A stretch of 45,048 nucleotides of DNA, from the NCBI GenBank assembly GCA_034189655.1, contig JAXHUE010000014.1:1-45048 (forward strand), read 5' to 3'. Origin of the DNA: JAXHUE01 sp034189655. GTDB taxonomy: Bacteria; Chloroflexota; Dehalococcoidia; E44-bin15. The notes under the pieces were generated by a model. That model had not been told where the DNA came from, ran no database searches, and was given only the letters and a program-made list of their open reading frames with translations. The translations under genes and the position numbers were made by a program. Positions 44,945 through 45,048 of the stretch are shown in pieces; positions within the stretch are counted from its first letter, which is position 1; each line of letters starts with the position of its first letter.

Positions 44945-45048
44945 TCAGTCGCAGGGGCAGGTAGCGGGGGAGCTGGGGAACACCATGCCGTTATCGGTGA
45001 GGTACCATCCACAGTCGGGCTCGGTGAGGGGTACCTTGTCTATATAGT
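44945..45048 (-). CDS. C-terminal end of an unknown protein (cut by window edge)
   Basis: An open minus-strand frame enters from the right edge and stops with TGA at 44947-44945. The visible 34 residues end in PEDCGWY-like and Cys-rich sequence (PDCGWYLTDNGMVFP, then ATCPCD). Three Cys and many Pro are compatible with a small exported or metal-binding domain, but no family is recognised. It is included because the frame is open and a repeat block begins just after its stop. Confidence 0.4.
   Translation of the reverse strand, partial: YIDKVPLTEPDCGWYLTDNGMVFPSSPATCPCD

Overview
This window looks like a scaffold from a high-GC bacterium (roughly 60-65 % GC by eye). Two runs of exactly 100 N (4977-5076 and 10249-10348) mark scaffold gaps, so a metagenome assembly is likely. 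The gene set points to an anaerobic or facultative member of Chloroflexota, probably class Dehalococcoidia: archaeal-type two-subunit methylmalonyl-CoA mutase, repeated CoA-binding ligase-like subunits, a fused shikimate kinase/dehydroquinate synthase, QueH, and an ECF sigma factor beside a DUF5667 protein. This placement is inference from gene content, at about 60 % confidence. No rRNA, tRNA, phage, transposase or CRISPR array was found.

Layout. 1-3.6 kb: cell-envelope glycosylation, with a methyltransferase/GT2 fusion cut by the window edge, a GtrA flippase-like protein, and a divergent polytopic glycosyltransferase. 3.7-7.2 kb: an isochorismatase-like hydrolase, a membrane-anchored EEP hydrolase interrupted by a gap, and a DUF4097 surface protein. 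7.2-10.2 kb: a CoA-binding ligase-like subunit and a two-subunit CoA-transferase. 10.4-14.6 kb: PilT, RimI, then an ECF sigma factor, its probable membrane partner behind an 81-bp tandem repeat, and two small membrane or secreted proteins. 14.7-16.4 kb: queH and ruvB. 16.5-22.1 kb: a methylmalonyl-CoA operon (two large mutase subunits, acyl-CoA dehydrogenase, epimerase, B12 subunit). 22.1-24.0 kb: enoyl-CoA hydratase, NIL-domain protein and FdhD-like protein. 24.0-38.6 kb: a long run of minus-strand genes, read from alaS through ruvX, aroE, aroC, a TIM-barrel protein, aroKB, an HPP protein, two CoA-binding ligase-like proteins, a UbiA/CtaB prenyltransferase, an acyl-CoA dehydrogenase and tgt. 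38.8-41.1 kb: trehalose-phosphate synthase and phosphatase in overlapping convergent orientation. 41.2-44.6 kb: an MscS channel, a transglutaminase-like protein and ComM. 44.6-45.0 kb: four 77-bp tandem repeats and the end of an unknown gene.

How it works together. Much of the window handles acyl-CoA esters: CoA activation or transfer, dehydrogenation, hydration, and carbon-skeleton rearrangement of methylmalonyl-CoA to succinyl-CoA. The minus-strand run adds shikimate-pathway steps and alanyl-tRNA synthesis. Several intergenic regions carry clean sigma-70 promoters with 17-bp spacers (38640-38728, 42109-42137, 44600-44628, 22947-22975, 16469-16497, 11489-11517). These also correct some start codons.

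Most notable observations: a 557-bp stretch that is base-for-base identical between the two mutase genes while their flanks have diverged; a metal-site TIM-barrel gene embedded between aroC and aroKB with no dehydroquinase gene in sight; an in-frame 81-bp tandem duplication of the DUF5667 gene's own translation start; an FdhD-like protein lacking the CxxC motif; and a 77-bp tandem repeat block upstream of comM.
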